Below, piece by piece: positions 35,017 to 42,723 of a DNA stretch of 49,074 bases. The stretch is from Darwinimomas sp963643215 (GTDB taxonomy: Bacteria > Bacillota > Clostridia > Lachnospirales > Lachnospiraceae), in NCBI GenBank assembly GCA_963643215.1, contig CAVIJY010000007.1, positions 1 to 49,074 on the forward strand, written 5' to 3'. The first letter of the stretch is position 1, and every line of letters begins with the position of its first letter. The position numbers and the translations under genes were made by a program. The notes beneath the pieces were generated by a model that was not told where the DNA came from, did not search any database, and was given only the letters and a program-made list of their open reading frames with translations.

Positions 35017-35032
35017 GAATTCTTCCCTTTTT

Positions 35033-35109
35033 ATTCACCTTTTGTGAATCGAATGCCCACAGGTTATGTGATATGATATAGTCTATCATAAACCGAGGAT
35101 ATGGTTTAT
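35033..35109. promoter_or_regulatory. Cluster of inverted repeats in the tadA/response-regulator divergent region
   Basis: Three inverted repeats follow one another: ATTCAC-CTTTT-GTGAAT (35033-35049), TATGATA-tagtc-TATCATA (35072-35090) and ATAAACC/GGTTTAT (35088-35109). They could be operators for the divergent genes. No clear promoter was chosen for the response regulator. Confidence 0.45.
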
Positions 35110-35175
35110 GCATTTTGATAGTCAACCGGCAGACCGCAGCAGACGGTGATGCCGTGATGAAACCGGAGGATGGTC

Positions 35176-35871
35176 ATGCCGAAGATTCTTGTATGTGATG
35201 ATGACAGGGAAATAGTTGAAGCTATAAATATATATCTCTCATCAGAGGGATTTGATGTGGTGCCGGCCTATGACGGAGCGCAGGCGCTTGAGATTCTGGA
35301 AAATGAGGATATAGATCTGCTGGTTCTTGATGTGATGATGCCGGGCATGGACGGAATACGCACGACGCTGAAGATCCGTGAGACGAGCGCCATACCGATC
35401 ATCATACTCAGTGCGAAATCAGAGGATCAGGACAAGATACTCGGGCTGAATATCGGAGCCGACGACTATCTGACGAAGCCGTTCAATCCCATGGAGCTGG
35501 TGGCCAGAGTCAAGTCGCATCTGCGCCGCTACAAGACGCTGGGCAATATAAGCGGCGAACAGAATTCAAAGGTATTTACCTGCGGAGATCTGACGATCAA
35601 TGATGATACCAAGGAAGTTACGGTGAACGGGGAGCCGGTCAAGCTCACTCCCATCGAGTACAATATACTCCTGCTTCTGGTCAAGAATCCCGGAAAGGTC
35701 TTCTCGATTGACGAGATCTACGAGCAGATATGGAATGAGGAGGCGATCGGTGCAGACAATACCGTAGCGGTTCATATCCGCCATATACGCGAGAAGATAG
35801 AGATAGATCCGCGCAATCCGCGCTATCTCAAGGTGGTATGGGGAGTAGGATACAAGGTTGAGAAACAGTAA
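35176..35871 (+). CDS. OmpR/PhoB-family response regulator
   Basis: A 231-residue regulator. The receiver domain has Asp9/Asp10, the phospho-acceptor Asp52 in LVLDVMMPGMDG and Lys101 in DYLTKPF. The C-terminal winged helix (TPIEYNILLLLVKNPGKVFS, DNTVAVHIRHIREKIE, VVWGVGYKVEK) is of OmpR type. The ATG at 35176 is favoured over the ATG at 35170 because GGAGG ends at 35169. The histidine kinase starts 2 nt after its stop. The family is shared with VanR, but no van ligase genes lie here. Confidence 0.94.
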   Translation: MPKILVCDDDREIVEAINIYLSSEGFDVVPAYDGAQALEILENEDIDLLVLDVMMPGMDGIRTTLKIRETSAIPIIILSAKSEDQDKILGLNIGADDYLTKPFNPMELVARVKSHLRRYKTLGNISGEQNSKVFTCGDLTINDDTKEVTVNGEPVKLTPIEYNILLLLVKNPGKVFSIDEIYEQIWNEEAIGADNTVAVHIRHIREKIEIDPRNPRYLKVVWGVGYKVEKQ

Positions 35872-35873
35872 AT

Positions 35874-38822
35874 ATGGACAGCCGAGATCAGAAAGCATAT
35901 TTTATCAGGAAGATTTTGCTGTTTATCATGCACGGCACCGCTTTGGCTGCATTTGCCATAGGTGTCGTGATGATTTATTCCAATGAAAACTTCAAAAAAG
36001 GCGTCACGCGCATGAACAACGAGGTCTATGAGGACTCGTTGGTTTTTGTGGAGCAATTTGAAGATGATATCGTCTGCATCACGGACTATATATCTACAAG
36101 GGATATCTTTGAGACCCGGGGAATGCTGGATCTTGACAAGCACATAATATCCATAGATGCCGGACCTCTGGAGAGCAGCGAGTATACGATTCAGGAGGTC
36201 ATAACAAGAGCCCGTCAGATGGGCTACTATTTTGATGAGACATATCAGCTCCAGAAGAGCCCCGGTGCTGATGAGAACCCGGACATCAGTGAGCAGGTCA
36301 CGATCGACTGGGACAACTATGATCCGAATCATGTATATTCCGGACCGGATGACTCCTATATGACATGGGATGATTTTGTAAAGGATATGCTGGGGAAGCT
36401 GAGCAAATACACCATCGCCTACGATCGTCTGTATTCGGATCCGACAAATGTGGTCTTTTATGCAATGAGTGATAATGATATCTTCGCCAATCGCGATCTG
36501 GAGGACAGAGTGCAGGCGGAGGTAGACGCCGTCGATGTATCCGAGGCCGTACCGGCGGCTGTATACGCGACGACCGCAGACGGTATCACGATCCCGGAGT
36601 CCGGGTCGGATGCGGCCGGGGTCGAATCGGGAGCCGAGCCTGAGCATACCGAGGTCGAATCGCAAGCCGAGCCTGAGCATTCCGAAGTCGAATCGGGAGC
36701 CGAGCCTGAGCATACCGGGGTCGAATCGGAAGCTGGGACTGAGCATTCCGAGGTCGAATCGCAAGCCGAGCCGGAGCATTCCGAGGTCGAATCGGAAGTT
36801 GAGCCGGAGCATTCCGAGGTCGAATCGGAAGCCAAGCCTGAGTATGCCGATGCCGGTCAGAAATCCGAGCCGGACGGGGTCATCTTACAGGACACGCCCA
36901 TGGGAGTCACAGATACCAATCAGGGCATAAGCTCAAGGGATGACAAGCTCTCACAGAATGAGTCATATGAGGAATATGAAGACCACTATAAAGCGGCGTC
37001 GGATATTATAAAGAAACTCGGGCGGTATGCGATCATCGAATCGGACTATCTGCTTACAGATACAAATCTGGCAAAGGTACCGGAGAATCTGGCATATCTT
37101 TCCACCAAGGTTCTATCCAACAACTCAAGACATTACTTCATGGCTGTCGGAATCGATACCGCATATCCGTCAGAGGATATATATTATCTGAGCAACAGAG
37201 CATACTCATACGAGAGAAACAGCTACTTTGCGGGACTTGCAACCACGCTGATAGGAGCAGTCGGAATGTTTGTGACGCTGGCTGTCCTTATATCAATGTC
37301 AGGAAAGGCCACAGAGGACGCAAAGGTCGCAACGCTCATGGCCATAGACAGGAGGAGCCCGGAGTACCGTATCATAGCGTGTCTGATAGCGATCATCATA
37401 GCGCTGGTTTTCTGCGACAATATAGGCTCAAAGCTTCTTCATATGTATCTGGGGGAGAAATTCTGGCCGCTTGCGGAGCTCATGCTCAAGGATGTATGTG
37501 TATATACATGCACGACATTTACCGGATTTTCCCTGATCAGATCCGCCAAGGCGGGGATACTGTGGGATACAAGCTGTATAAAGCTGGCGATGGACACTCT
37601 TAACCGAATTATGCGGCGGGAATCATTTTCGAAGCGCTCGCTTCATCGGTCGGTGCTTTATATGACCGCCAATGTGCTGCTGATCGCCGGAACCGTCATC
37701 ATGATATTCAACGAGACGACGCTGATTCACCGCATCATGATACTGGGGCTCATCGCCGCGACACTGGGCTGGAACTTCTTCTGCTTCTACAGTCTGACCA
37801 AGAAATCCGCAGAGACAGACCTGATAGGCGAGGCCATAAAGCGTATAGCCGGAGGCGATATCGGATACCAGCTTGACCTGACCGAGTTTGAGGGCAAGGA
37901 GCTTGATCTGGCAACAGACATCAACAATATAAGCTTCGGACTCGACGCATCGGTGAACGAGCAGACCAAGGCGGAGAGAATGAAGGCGAATCTGATCACC
38001 AATGTATCGCATGATATCAAGACTCCGCTTACATCAATCATCAACTATGTAGATCTGATAAAGCGACGCAATCCGCAGGACGAGAAGATAGTCGAATATA
38101 TAGGCATACTGGAGCAGAAGTCGCATTATCTGAAGTCTCTGACAGAGGATCTGATAGAGGCAAGCAAGGTATCCTCCGGCAATGTGACTCTCCATATGGC
38201 GGCTATAGATCTGACGGAGCTGGTATCTCAGGCCAATGGGGAATTTGAAGAGAAGTATGCTCAGCGGGGGCTGAAGATAGTAGATACGATACCGGATGAG
38301 CCGGTGATCATATGGGCGGACGGAGATGCTCTGTGGCGCGTTCTGGAGAATATATACAACAATGCATATAAATATGCACTTGAGAACTCGCGGGTATATG
38401 TGGATGTTGAGATGCTGCCCGGAAGCTTTTTAAATGCATCAGTCGGCGCGGTATCCTCAGACAGATTCGCTCGGGAGCCCATGTCGGCTGAAGGGAAAGA
38501 GCGGATGCTGCAGACGGGTGTCGAGAGCAGCACGGCATCAAACAAAAAAGCAGACACGGCGCTGCCGGACGAAGAGACCGGCAATCAGATAGGAGTTCAC
38601 GGAACAGTAAGGCTTACACTGAAGAATATGTCGGCAAGTCAGCTGAATATCAGCGCGCAGGAGCTGACGGAGAGATTTGTAAGAGGTGATGATTCCCGAA
38701 CCACGGAGGGTCACGGTCTGGGACTGTCGATCGCCAGCTCACTGACTCAACTGCAGGGCGGACGCTTCAGTATCAGCATAGACGGCGATCTGTTCAAGGC
38801 AGTGATTGAGTTTGCTTATTAA
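35874..38822 (+). CDS. Large multi-pass sensor histidine kinase with a tandem-repeat domain
   Basis: A 982-residue kinase, very long for its class. TM1 lies at about residues 14-34. A large outside domain of about 415 residues includes seven 11-residue repeats of the VES-x-AEPEHSE type at residues 250-326, then helices at about 451-475, 500-516, 595-612 and 621-641. The DHp helix carries His713 in NVSHDIKTPLTSI, and the ATP-binding domain has its N-box near 825 (NIYNNAYKYA). An extra stretch of about 60 polar residues at 847-908 interrupts the catalytic domain, and the G2 box GHGLGLSIA lies near 946. Only 2 nt separate it from the response regulator, its certain partner. The signal sensed is unknown. 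Confidence 0.92.
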   Translation: MDSRDQKAYFIRKILLFIMHGTALAAFAIGVVMIYSNENFKKGVTRMNNEVYEDSLVFVEQFEDDIVCITDYISTRDIFETRGMLDLDKHIISIDAGPLESSEYTIQEVITRARQMGYYFDETYQLQKSPGADENPDISEQVTIDWDNYDPNHVYSGPDDSYMTWDDFVKDMLGKLSKYTIAYDRLYSDPTNVVFYAMSDNDIFANRDLEDRVQAEVDAVDVSEAVPAAVYATTADGITIPESGSDAAGVESGAEPEHTEVESQAEPEHSEVESGAEPEHTGVESEAGTEHSEVESQAEPEHSEVESEVEPEHSEVESEAKPEYADAGQKSEPDGVILQDTPMGVTDTNQGISSRDDKLSQNESYEEYEDHYKAASDIIKKLGRYAIIESDYLLTDTNLAKVPENLAYLSTKVLSNNSRHYFMAVGIDTAYPSEDIYYLSNRAYSYERNSYFAGLATTLIGAVGMFVTLAVLISMSGKATEDAKVATLMAIDRRSPEYRIIACLIAIIIALVFCDNIGSKLLHMYLGEKFWPLAELMLKDVCVYTCTTFTGFSLIRSAKAGILWDTSCIKLAMDTLNRIMRRESFSKRSLHRSVLYMTANVLLIAGTVIMIFNETTLIHRIMILGLIAATLGWNFFCFYSLTKKSAETDLIGEAIKRIAGGDIGYQLDLTEFEGKELDLATDINNISFGLDASVNEQTKAERMKANLITNVSHDIKTPLTSIINYVDLIKRRNPQDEKIVEYIGILEQKSHYLKSLTEDLIEASKVSSGNVTLHMAAIDLTELVSQANGEFEEKYAQRGLKIVDTIPDEPVIIWADGDALWRVLENIYNNAYKYALENSRVYVDVEMLPGSFLNASVGAVSSDRFAREPMSAEGKERMLQTGVESSTASNKKADTALPDEETGNQIGVHGTVRLTLKNMSASQLNISAQELTERFVRGDDSRTTEGHGLGLSIASSLTQLQGGRFSISIDGDLFKAVIEFAY
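36621..36851 (+). repeat. 33-bp tandem repeat, seven units, inside the kinase gene
   Basis: Seven units of 33 bp begin at 36621, 36654, 36687, 36720, 36753, 36786 and 36819, each starting gtcgaatcg. They encode 11-residue units rich in Glu, Ser, Pro and His. The units differ mainly at residues 4-6 and at the Thr/Ser before the unit end. Confidence 0.95.
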
Positions 38823-38870
38823 AGAACATGTATAGCAGCTGTAAGGCTCCGGCAGCACAGATAAAAACAA

Positions 38871-38925
38871 AAAAGCACCTCTTGCAGCGGGCTTAAATCA
38901 TAAGCCGTACTGCGGAGGTGCTTTT
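38871..38925. terminator. Bidirectional terminator between kinase and fba
   Basis: AAAAGCACCTC (38871-38881) pairs perfectly with GAGGTGCTTTT (38915-38925), with an inner GGCTTA/TAAGCC stem at 38890-38906. Confidence 0.9.
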
Positions 38926-38956
38926 GCTTTTATTTTGGCCTTACAGGAAAGCTTTC

Positions 38957-39889
38957 TTATGCCTTGCCGTTGCAGCCGAGCACATCGACGATCTTATGGC
39001 GAACCATCTCCTTGATGTTGGCGCGTGCCGGCTTCAGATATTCGCGGGGATCGAAAACTGCGGGATTCTCTGAGAGGAATCTGCGGACGGAGCCCGTCAT
39101 GACAAGCCTGATATCAGTATCTATATTGATCTTGCATACAGCGGATCTCGCCGCCTCACGGAGCTGATCCTCCGGAACTCCGATAGCTCCAGGCATCTGA
39201 CCGCCGTACTCATTGACTACATTGACCCATTCCTGAGGAACCGATGAGGCTCCGTGCAGCACGATGGGGAATCCGGGGAGGTTCTTCTCCACCTCATGAA
39301 GCACATCAAAGCGCAGCTGGGGCTTAGTACCGGGCTTGAACTTGTAAGCGCCGTGGCTGGTGCCGATGGCTATGGCCAGAGAGTCGCAGCCTGTTTTCTC
39401 GGCGAACTCAAACACCTCTTCCGGACGGGTATAGCTGCATACATCGCTCTTTACATCATCCTCTATACCGGCGAGTATGCCGAGCTCCGCCTCAACGACG
39501 ACTCCGCGCTCATGGGCATAGTCAACCACGCGCTTTGTCAGCTCTATATTCTCTGCGAACGGAAGCGATGATCCGTCGATCATGACGGAAGTGAATCCTC
39601 CGTCGATGCAGGATTTGCATGTTTCAAAATCCGGGCCGTGATCAAGATGCAGCGCTATGGGGATATCCGGACAGCAGATGACTGCCGCTTCCACCAGCTT
39701 CACCAGATAGTTATGATTTGCATATTTTCTGGCGCCCTTGGAGACCTGAAGTATGACGGGAGCATGCTCCTCCTGACAGGCCTCTGTGATGCCCTGTATG
39801 ATTTCCATATTGTTGACATTGAAGGCTCCTATGGCGTAGCCGCCGTCATATGCCTTTTGGAACATCTCCTTCGTAGTAACAAGTGCCAT
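38957..39889 (-). CDS. fba: Class II fructose-1,6-bisphosphate aldolase
   Basis: A 310-residue zinc-dependent aldolase of glycolysis. The start (complement of 39887-39889) has AAAGGAG upstream, and MALVTTKEMFQKAYDGGYAI is the usual N-terminus; a longer reading adds 49 unlikely residues. Family motifs are IALHLDHG (zinc His and catalytic Asp), VEAELGILAGIED, the AIAIGTSHGAYK zinc region and IVLHGASSVPQEW, with INIDTDIR for phosphate binding. It is divergent from the HddC-GmhB gene across a 305-bp gap that contains a structured repeat. Confidence 0.95.
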   Translation of the reverse strand: MALVTTKEMFQKAYDGGYAIGAFNVNNMEIIQGITEACQEEHAPVILQVSKGARKYANHNYLVKLVEAAVICCPDIPIALHLDHGPDFETCKSCIDGGFTSVMIDGSSLPFAENIELTKRVVDYAHERGVVVEAELGILAGIEDDVKSDVCSYTRPEEVFEFAEKTGCDSLAIAIGTSHGAYKFKPGTKPQLRFDVLHEVEKNLPGFPIVLHGASSVPQEWVNVVNEYGGQMPGAIGVPEDQLREAARSAVCKINIDTDIRLVMTGSVRRFLSENPAVFDPREYLKPARANIKEMVRHKIVDVLGCNGKA

Positions 39890-40194
39890 GTCTGACTCCT
39901 TTCGCATACAGGTCATGGATGCAGAAGCATATGCCTGTACAGATATCATGAATTTAACCGTCCGGCGGACACAGCCTCTTTGTGTAGGCACAGGGCGCTC
40001 TGCCTGCCGTCCGTGACTTTTAATGTATGATACCACACGGCAGGGAAATGTGGTACATTTGATGAAATAATGCCCGGGCGCATCCGCAGGACATGCTCAT
40101 ATGATGCTGCGGATGGATCGACGGGTGCAGGATGCATGAAACGGCCGTGCGTCGCCGGTGCATGCTGTCAGCTTATGAGACAAGGAGATAGGGA
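39890..40194. other. Gene-free divergent region between fba and the HddC-GmhB gene
   Basis: It holds the structured repeat (39958-40023) and an inverted repeat TACCACA (40031-40037) with TGTGGTA (40049-40055), which may be an operator. No clear consensus promoter was found on either strand. Confidence 0.5.
39958..40023. repeat. Second copy of the structured intergenic element
   Basis: It aligns with 31922-31988: both begin CCGTCCG, share ACA, GCCT, TTGTG and GCACAG at the same intervals, and end with TGCCGTCCGxGACTTTTAA. The AGACATGG/CCATGTCT stem of the first copy is not kept as such; here ACACA/TGTGT and GTCC/GGAC pairings appear. Confidence 0.65.
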
Positions 40195-41502
40195 ATGAAG
40201 GCAGTCATAATGGCGGGAGGCAAGGGAACACGGCTTGAGGAGCTGACAAAGGGTTTGATCCCGAAGCCCATGGCTTTGATCGACGGCAAACCGCTTCTTG
40301 AAAGACAGATAGAGAATATAAGACAGTACGGATATGACGATATAACGCTGGTGACAGGGCATCTGGCAGATGTCATAAGGGATCATTTCGGGGACGGAAG
40401 TGCGTATGGCGTGAGCATTGACTATCTTCATGAGACGAGTCCGCTCGGCACGGCGGGATCTTTTTACTATCTGAGGGAGCACCTGCACGGGGAAAGCGAC
40501 TTTCTGCTGCTCAACGGAGATATACTTTTTGATGCGGAGCTTTCGAGAATGGAGGCTGCTCACAGGGAAAATCACGCCATGATCACGATTCTGGCTCATC
40601 CGAATGCTCACCCGTACGACTCGGATCTGATAAAAACAGATGCCGGAGGATATGTGATCGGTTTCGATTCCAAGCACAATATGCGCGATTACTGGTATGA
40701 TAACTGCGTCATTGCGGGTATCTTCATGATGAATGAGAGCGTCTGCGATCTGGTCAGATCGCCCGTGAAGACCAATCTGGAAAATGATGTCATAGCACAG
40801 CTTGTAAGGCAGTCAAATCATGAGGTTTATGCATATCGCACGCCGGAATATGTTCGTGATGTGGGGACGGTTGACCGTATCCGTGCGGCAGAGGATGATC
40901 TGCGCAGCGGGCTTGTAAGCAGAAGAAATCTGAGAAATCCTCAAAAGGCGATATTTCTTGACAGAGACGGTGTGATCAATGAGTACAAGGGCTTCATCAC
41001 CGATACAGATGATCTGGAGCTGATAGACGGCGCGGCGCAGGCGGTAAAGAGAATCAATTCATCGGGATATCTGGCGATAGTCGTGACCAATCAGCCGGTG
41101 ATAGCTCGGGGACAGGTGACTTTGGAAGAGCTGGATGAGATGCATCGCAAGCTGAAGACTCAGCTCGGCGCTGAGGGCGCATATGTGGATGACATATATT
41201 ACTGTCCGCATCATCCGGACAGAGGATATGAGGGCGAGCGCATCGAGTACAAGACAGACTGTAACTGCAGAAAGCCCAAAACAGGCATGCTGCTGGCTGC
41301 CGCCGAAAGATACAACATAGATCTGTCTCAATCATGGGTGATAGGAGATGCGACGACTGATCTGGAGATGGGACGCAGAGCCGGATGTCATACTGCGCTG
41401 GTTCGCACAGGCCTCGCCGGTTCGGACGGAAAGTATGAAGCGGCATGCGAGCTTGACTGCAGGGACCTGAGCGCAGCCGTTGACGCAATACTCGGGCAGT
41501 GA
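40195..41502 (+). CDS. Fusion: heptose-1-phosphate guanylyltransferase (HddC) and heptose-1,7-bisphosphate phosphatase (GmhB)
   Basis: A 435-residue two-domain protein. The N-terminal part (1 to about 235) is a sugar-phosphate nucleotidyltransferase with MAGGKGTRLEELTKGLIPKP, LLLNGDILFD and the FMMNESV region, most like HddC. The C-terminal part (about 250-435) is a HAD phosphatase with Asp256-Arg-Asp258 in IFLDRDGVIN and the GmhB zinc loop: Cys337-Pro-His339 and Cys356-Asn-Cys358, followed by RKPKTGML and the VIGDATTDLEMG acidic motif. GmhB removes the C7 phosphate and HddC attaches GMP, so the protein would perform the last two steps of GDP-heptose synthesis. The start has AAGGAGATAGGG upstream. 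The other two enzymes are at 2209-3863. Confidence 0.87.
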   Translation: MKAVIMAGGKGTRLEELTKGLIPKPMALIDGKPLLERQIENIRQYGYDDITLVTGHLADVIRDHFGDGSAYGVSIDYLHETSPLGTAGSFYYLREHLHGESDFLLLNGDILFDAELSRMEAAHRENHAMITILAHPNAHPYDSDLIKTDAGGYVIGFDSKHNMRDYWYDNCVIAGIFMMNESVCDLVRSPVKTNLENDVIAQLVRQSNHEVYAYRTPEYVRDVGTVDRIRAAEDDLRSGLVSRRNLRNPQKAIFLDRDGVINEYKGFITDTDDLELIDGAAQAVKRINSSGYLAIVVTNQPVIARGQVTLEELDEMHRKLKTQLGAEGAYVDDIYYCPHHPDRGYEGERIEYKTDCNCRKPKTGMLLAAAERYNIDLSQSWVIGDATTDLEMGRRAGCHTALVRTGLAGSDGKYEAACELDCRDLSAAVDAILGQ

Positions 41503-41534
41503 TCCCGGCCTGTATCATGAGAATCGCAGCATAG

Positions 41535-41675
41535 GTCAGACAGACATCCCGCATAAGCAAAGCAGATGTGTCAGATGCGGGGCGTGCTGCCTATCGGACC
41601 GCGTCAGACAGGCAGACACCCCGCATAAGTAAGGCGGGTGTGTCAGATGCAGGGAATGCTGCCTGCCGCACAGCC
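41535..41675. repeat. Two-unit tandem repeat with compensated stem
   Basis: Units at 41535-41602 and 41603-41675 both start GTCAGACA and share CCGCATAAG, GTGTCAGATGC and TGCTGCCT. In unit 1, ACATC pairs with GATGT; in unit 2, ACACC pairs with GGTGT, so both sides of the stem changed together. It lies between two convergent genes and may act as a terminator substitute. Confidence 0.7.
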
Positions 41676-41676
41676 G

Positions 41677-42630
41677 TCACCGGCACCATCTGCCGCTTGC
41701 GCCGCAGGGCAGGATGAAGGATGACTCCTGTGCTGCACAGACTGAGCGGCCTGATGATGTGTCTGCATTATCACCAATCGAGGCTTTGCTGACCGGAAGA
41801 CCGATCTCGCCGGATTCGACATGTCCGCCGTGTCCGGATTTTACGGCAGCTGTGAGCATGTAGGTGAGGACACCGGGCTGAAGCCCTGTTGTATATGAGT
41901 TTATGAGGAAGAAAAGCGCATCCTTGCTGAGAAGCTGCGCACAGAGCGTGACCAGATCATAGATGCAGTCCTCAATCTTCCATATCTCACCCTTGGGGCC
42001 TCGTCCGTAGGACGGGGGATCCATGATGATCGCGTCATATCTGTTGCCGCGGCGTATCTCACGCTCCACAAATTTCTGACAATCATCGACGAGCCAGCGT
42101 ATATGAGCCTCGGACAGTCCGCTGTCGGCGGCGTTCTCTCTGGCCCAGGTCACCATACCCTTGCTGGCGTCGACATGAGTCACCTCGGCTCCTGAAGCGG
42201 CTGCGGCGATCGTGGCTCCGCCGGTATAGGCGAAGAGATTGAGCACGCGTATGCTGCGGGAGGGATCCTTGATCTTAGCTTCGGCTATGATATGCGAAAA
42301 CCATTCCCAGTTGGCGGCCTGTTCCGGGAAAAGCCCCGTATGCTTGAAACTGAATGGCTTGAGGTTGAAGGTCAGCGTCCTGCCGACGGCCTCCAGATCA
42401 TAATGAATGCGCCACTGCTTCGGCAGGTCGAAGAATTCCCACTCGCCGCCTCCCTTTGATGAACGGTGATAATGAGCATTGAGCCTGTTCCAGCTCGGAT
42501 GTGCCTTGGGTGTGCTCCAGATGACCTGCGGATCAGGACGCAGCAAAATAAACCTCCCCCAGCGCTCAAGCTTCTCTCCGGAGGAGGTATCAAGTACTTC
42601 ATAATCTTTCCAGTTCTTTGCTGTCCACAT
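41677..42630 (-). CDS. Class I SAM-dependent methyltransferase (RlmK/RlmI-related)
   Basis: A 317-residue methyltransferase of the group that includes the RlmK domain. The Rossmann motifs are VLNLFAYTGGATIAAAASGA, VTHVDASKGM and DAIIMDPPSYGRG. The end reads VESGEIGLPVS, then about 20 extra residues (KASIGDNADTSSGRSVCAA) before LPCGASGRW; these two segments are nearly adjacent in typical relatives. The start (complement of 42628-42630) has no visible ribosome-binding site, and a promoter -10 ends only 7 nt upstream, so it may be translated from a leaderless message. The substrate is probably rRNA, by family resemblance only. Confidence 0.82.
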   Translation of the reverse strand: MWTAKNWKDYEVLDTSSGEKLERWGRFILLRPDPQVIWSTPKAHPSWNRLNAHYHRSSKGGGEWEFFDLPKQWRIHYDLEAVGRTLTFNLKPFSFKHTGLFPEQAANWEWFSHIIAEAKIKDPSRSIRVLNLFAYTGGATIAAAASGAEVTHVDASKGMVTWARENAADSGLSEAHIRWLVDDCQKFVEREIRRGNRYDAIIMDPPSYGRGPKGEIWKIEDCIYDLVTLCAQLLSKDALFFLINSYTTGLQPGVLTYMLTAAVKSGHGGHVESGEIGLPVSKASIGDNADTSSGRSVCAAQESSFILPCGASGRWCR

Positions 42631-42637
42631 GCACGCC

Positions 42638-42667
42638 AGTATAGCACACTCCGGCGGATATTCGCAA
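42638..42667 (-). promoter_or_regulatory. Promoter placing the transcription start at the methyltransferase ATG
   Basis: On the minus strand: TTGCGA (42667-42662), 18-nt spacer, TATACT (42643-42638), then only 7 nt to the ATG. Confidence 0.5.
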
Positions 42668-42723
42668 TTACTGCACCGGCACAGGTGTCAAAGCGCTACT
42701 GCGCCGACTCAGATGTCAAAGCA

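Noticed and set aside
35823..36812. 329-codon minus-strand frame through the kinase repeat region
   Set aside because: The 33-bp repeat is a multiple of three, so it keeps several frames open and yields periodic low-complexity sequence. The plus-strand kinase is certain.
36621..36851. CRISPR-like array
   Set aside because: The 33-bp units are contiguous with no spacers and lie in frame within a kinase gene. No cas genes are present.
6883..38822. Vancomycin-resistance system (ddl plus VanR/VanS-like pair)
   Set aside because: The ligase has the Tyr-type loop of D-Ala-D-Ala ligases, lies 28 kb from the two-component genes, and vanH, vanX and vanY are absent.
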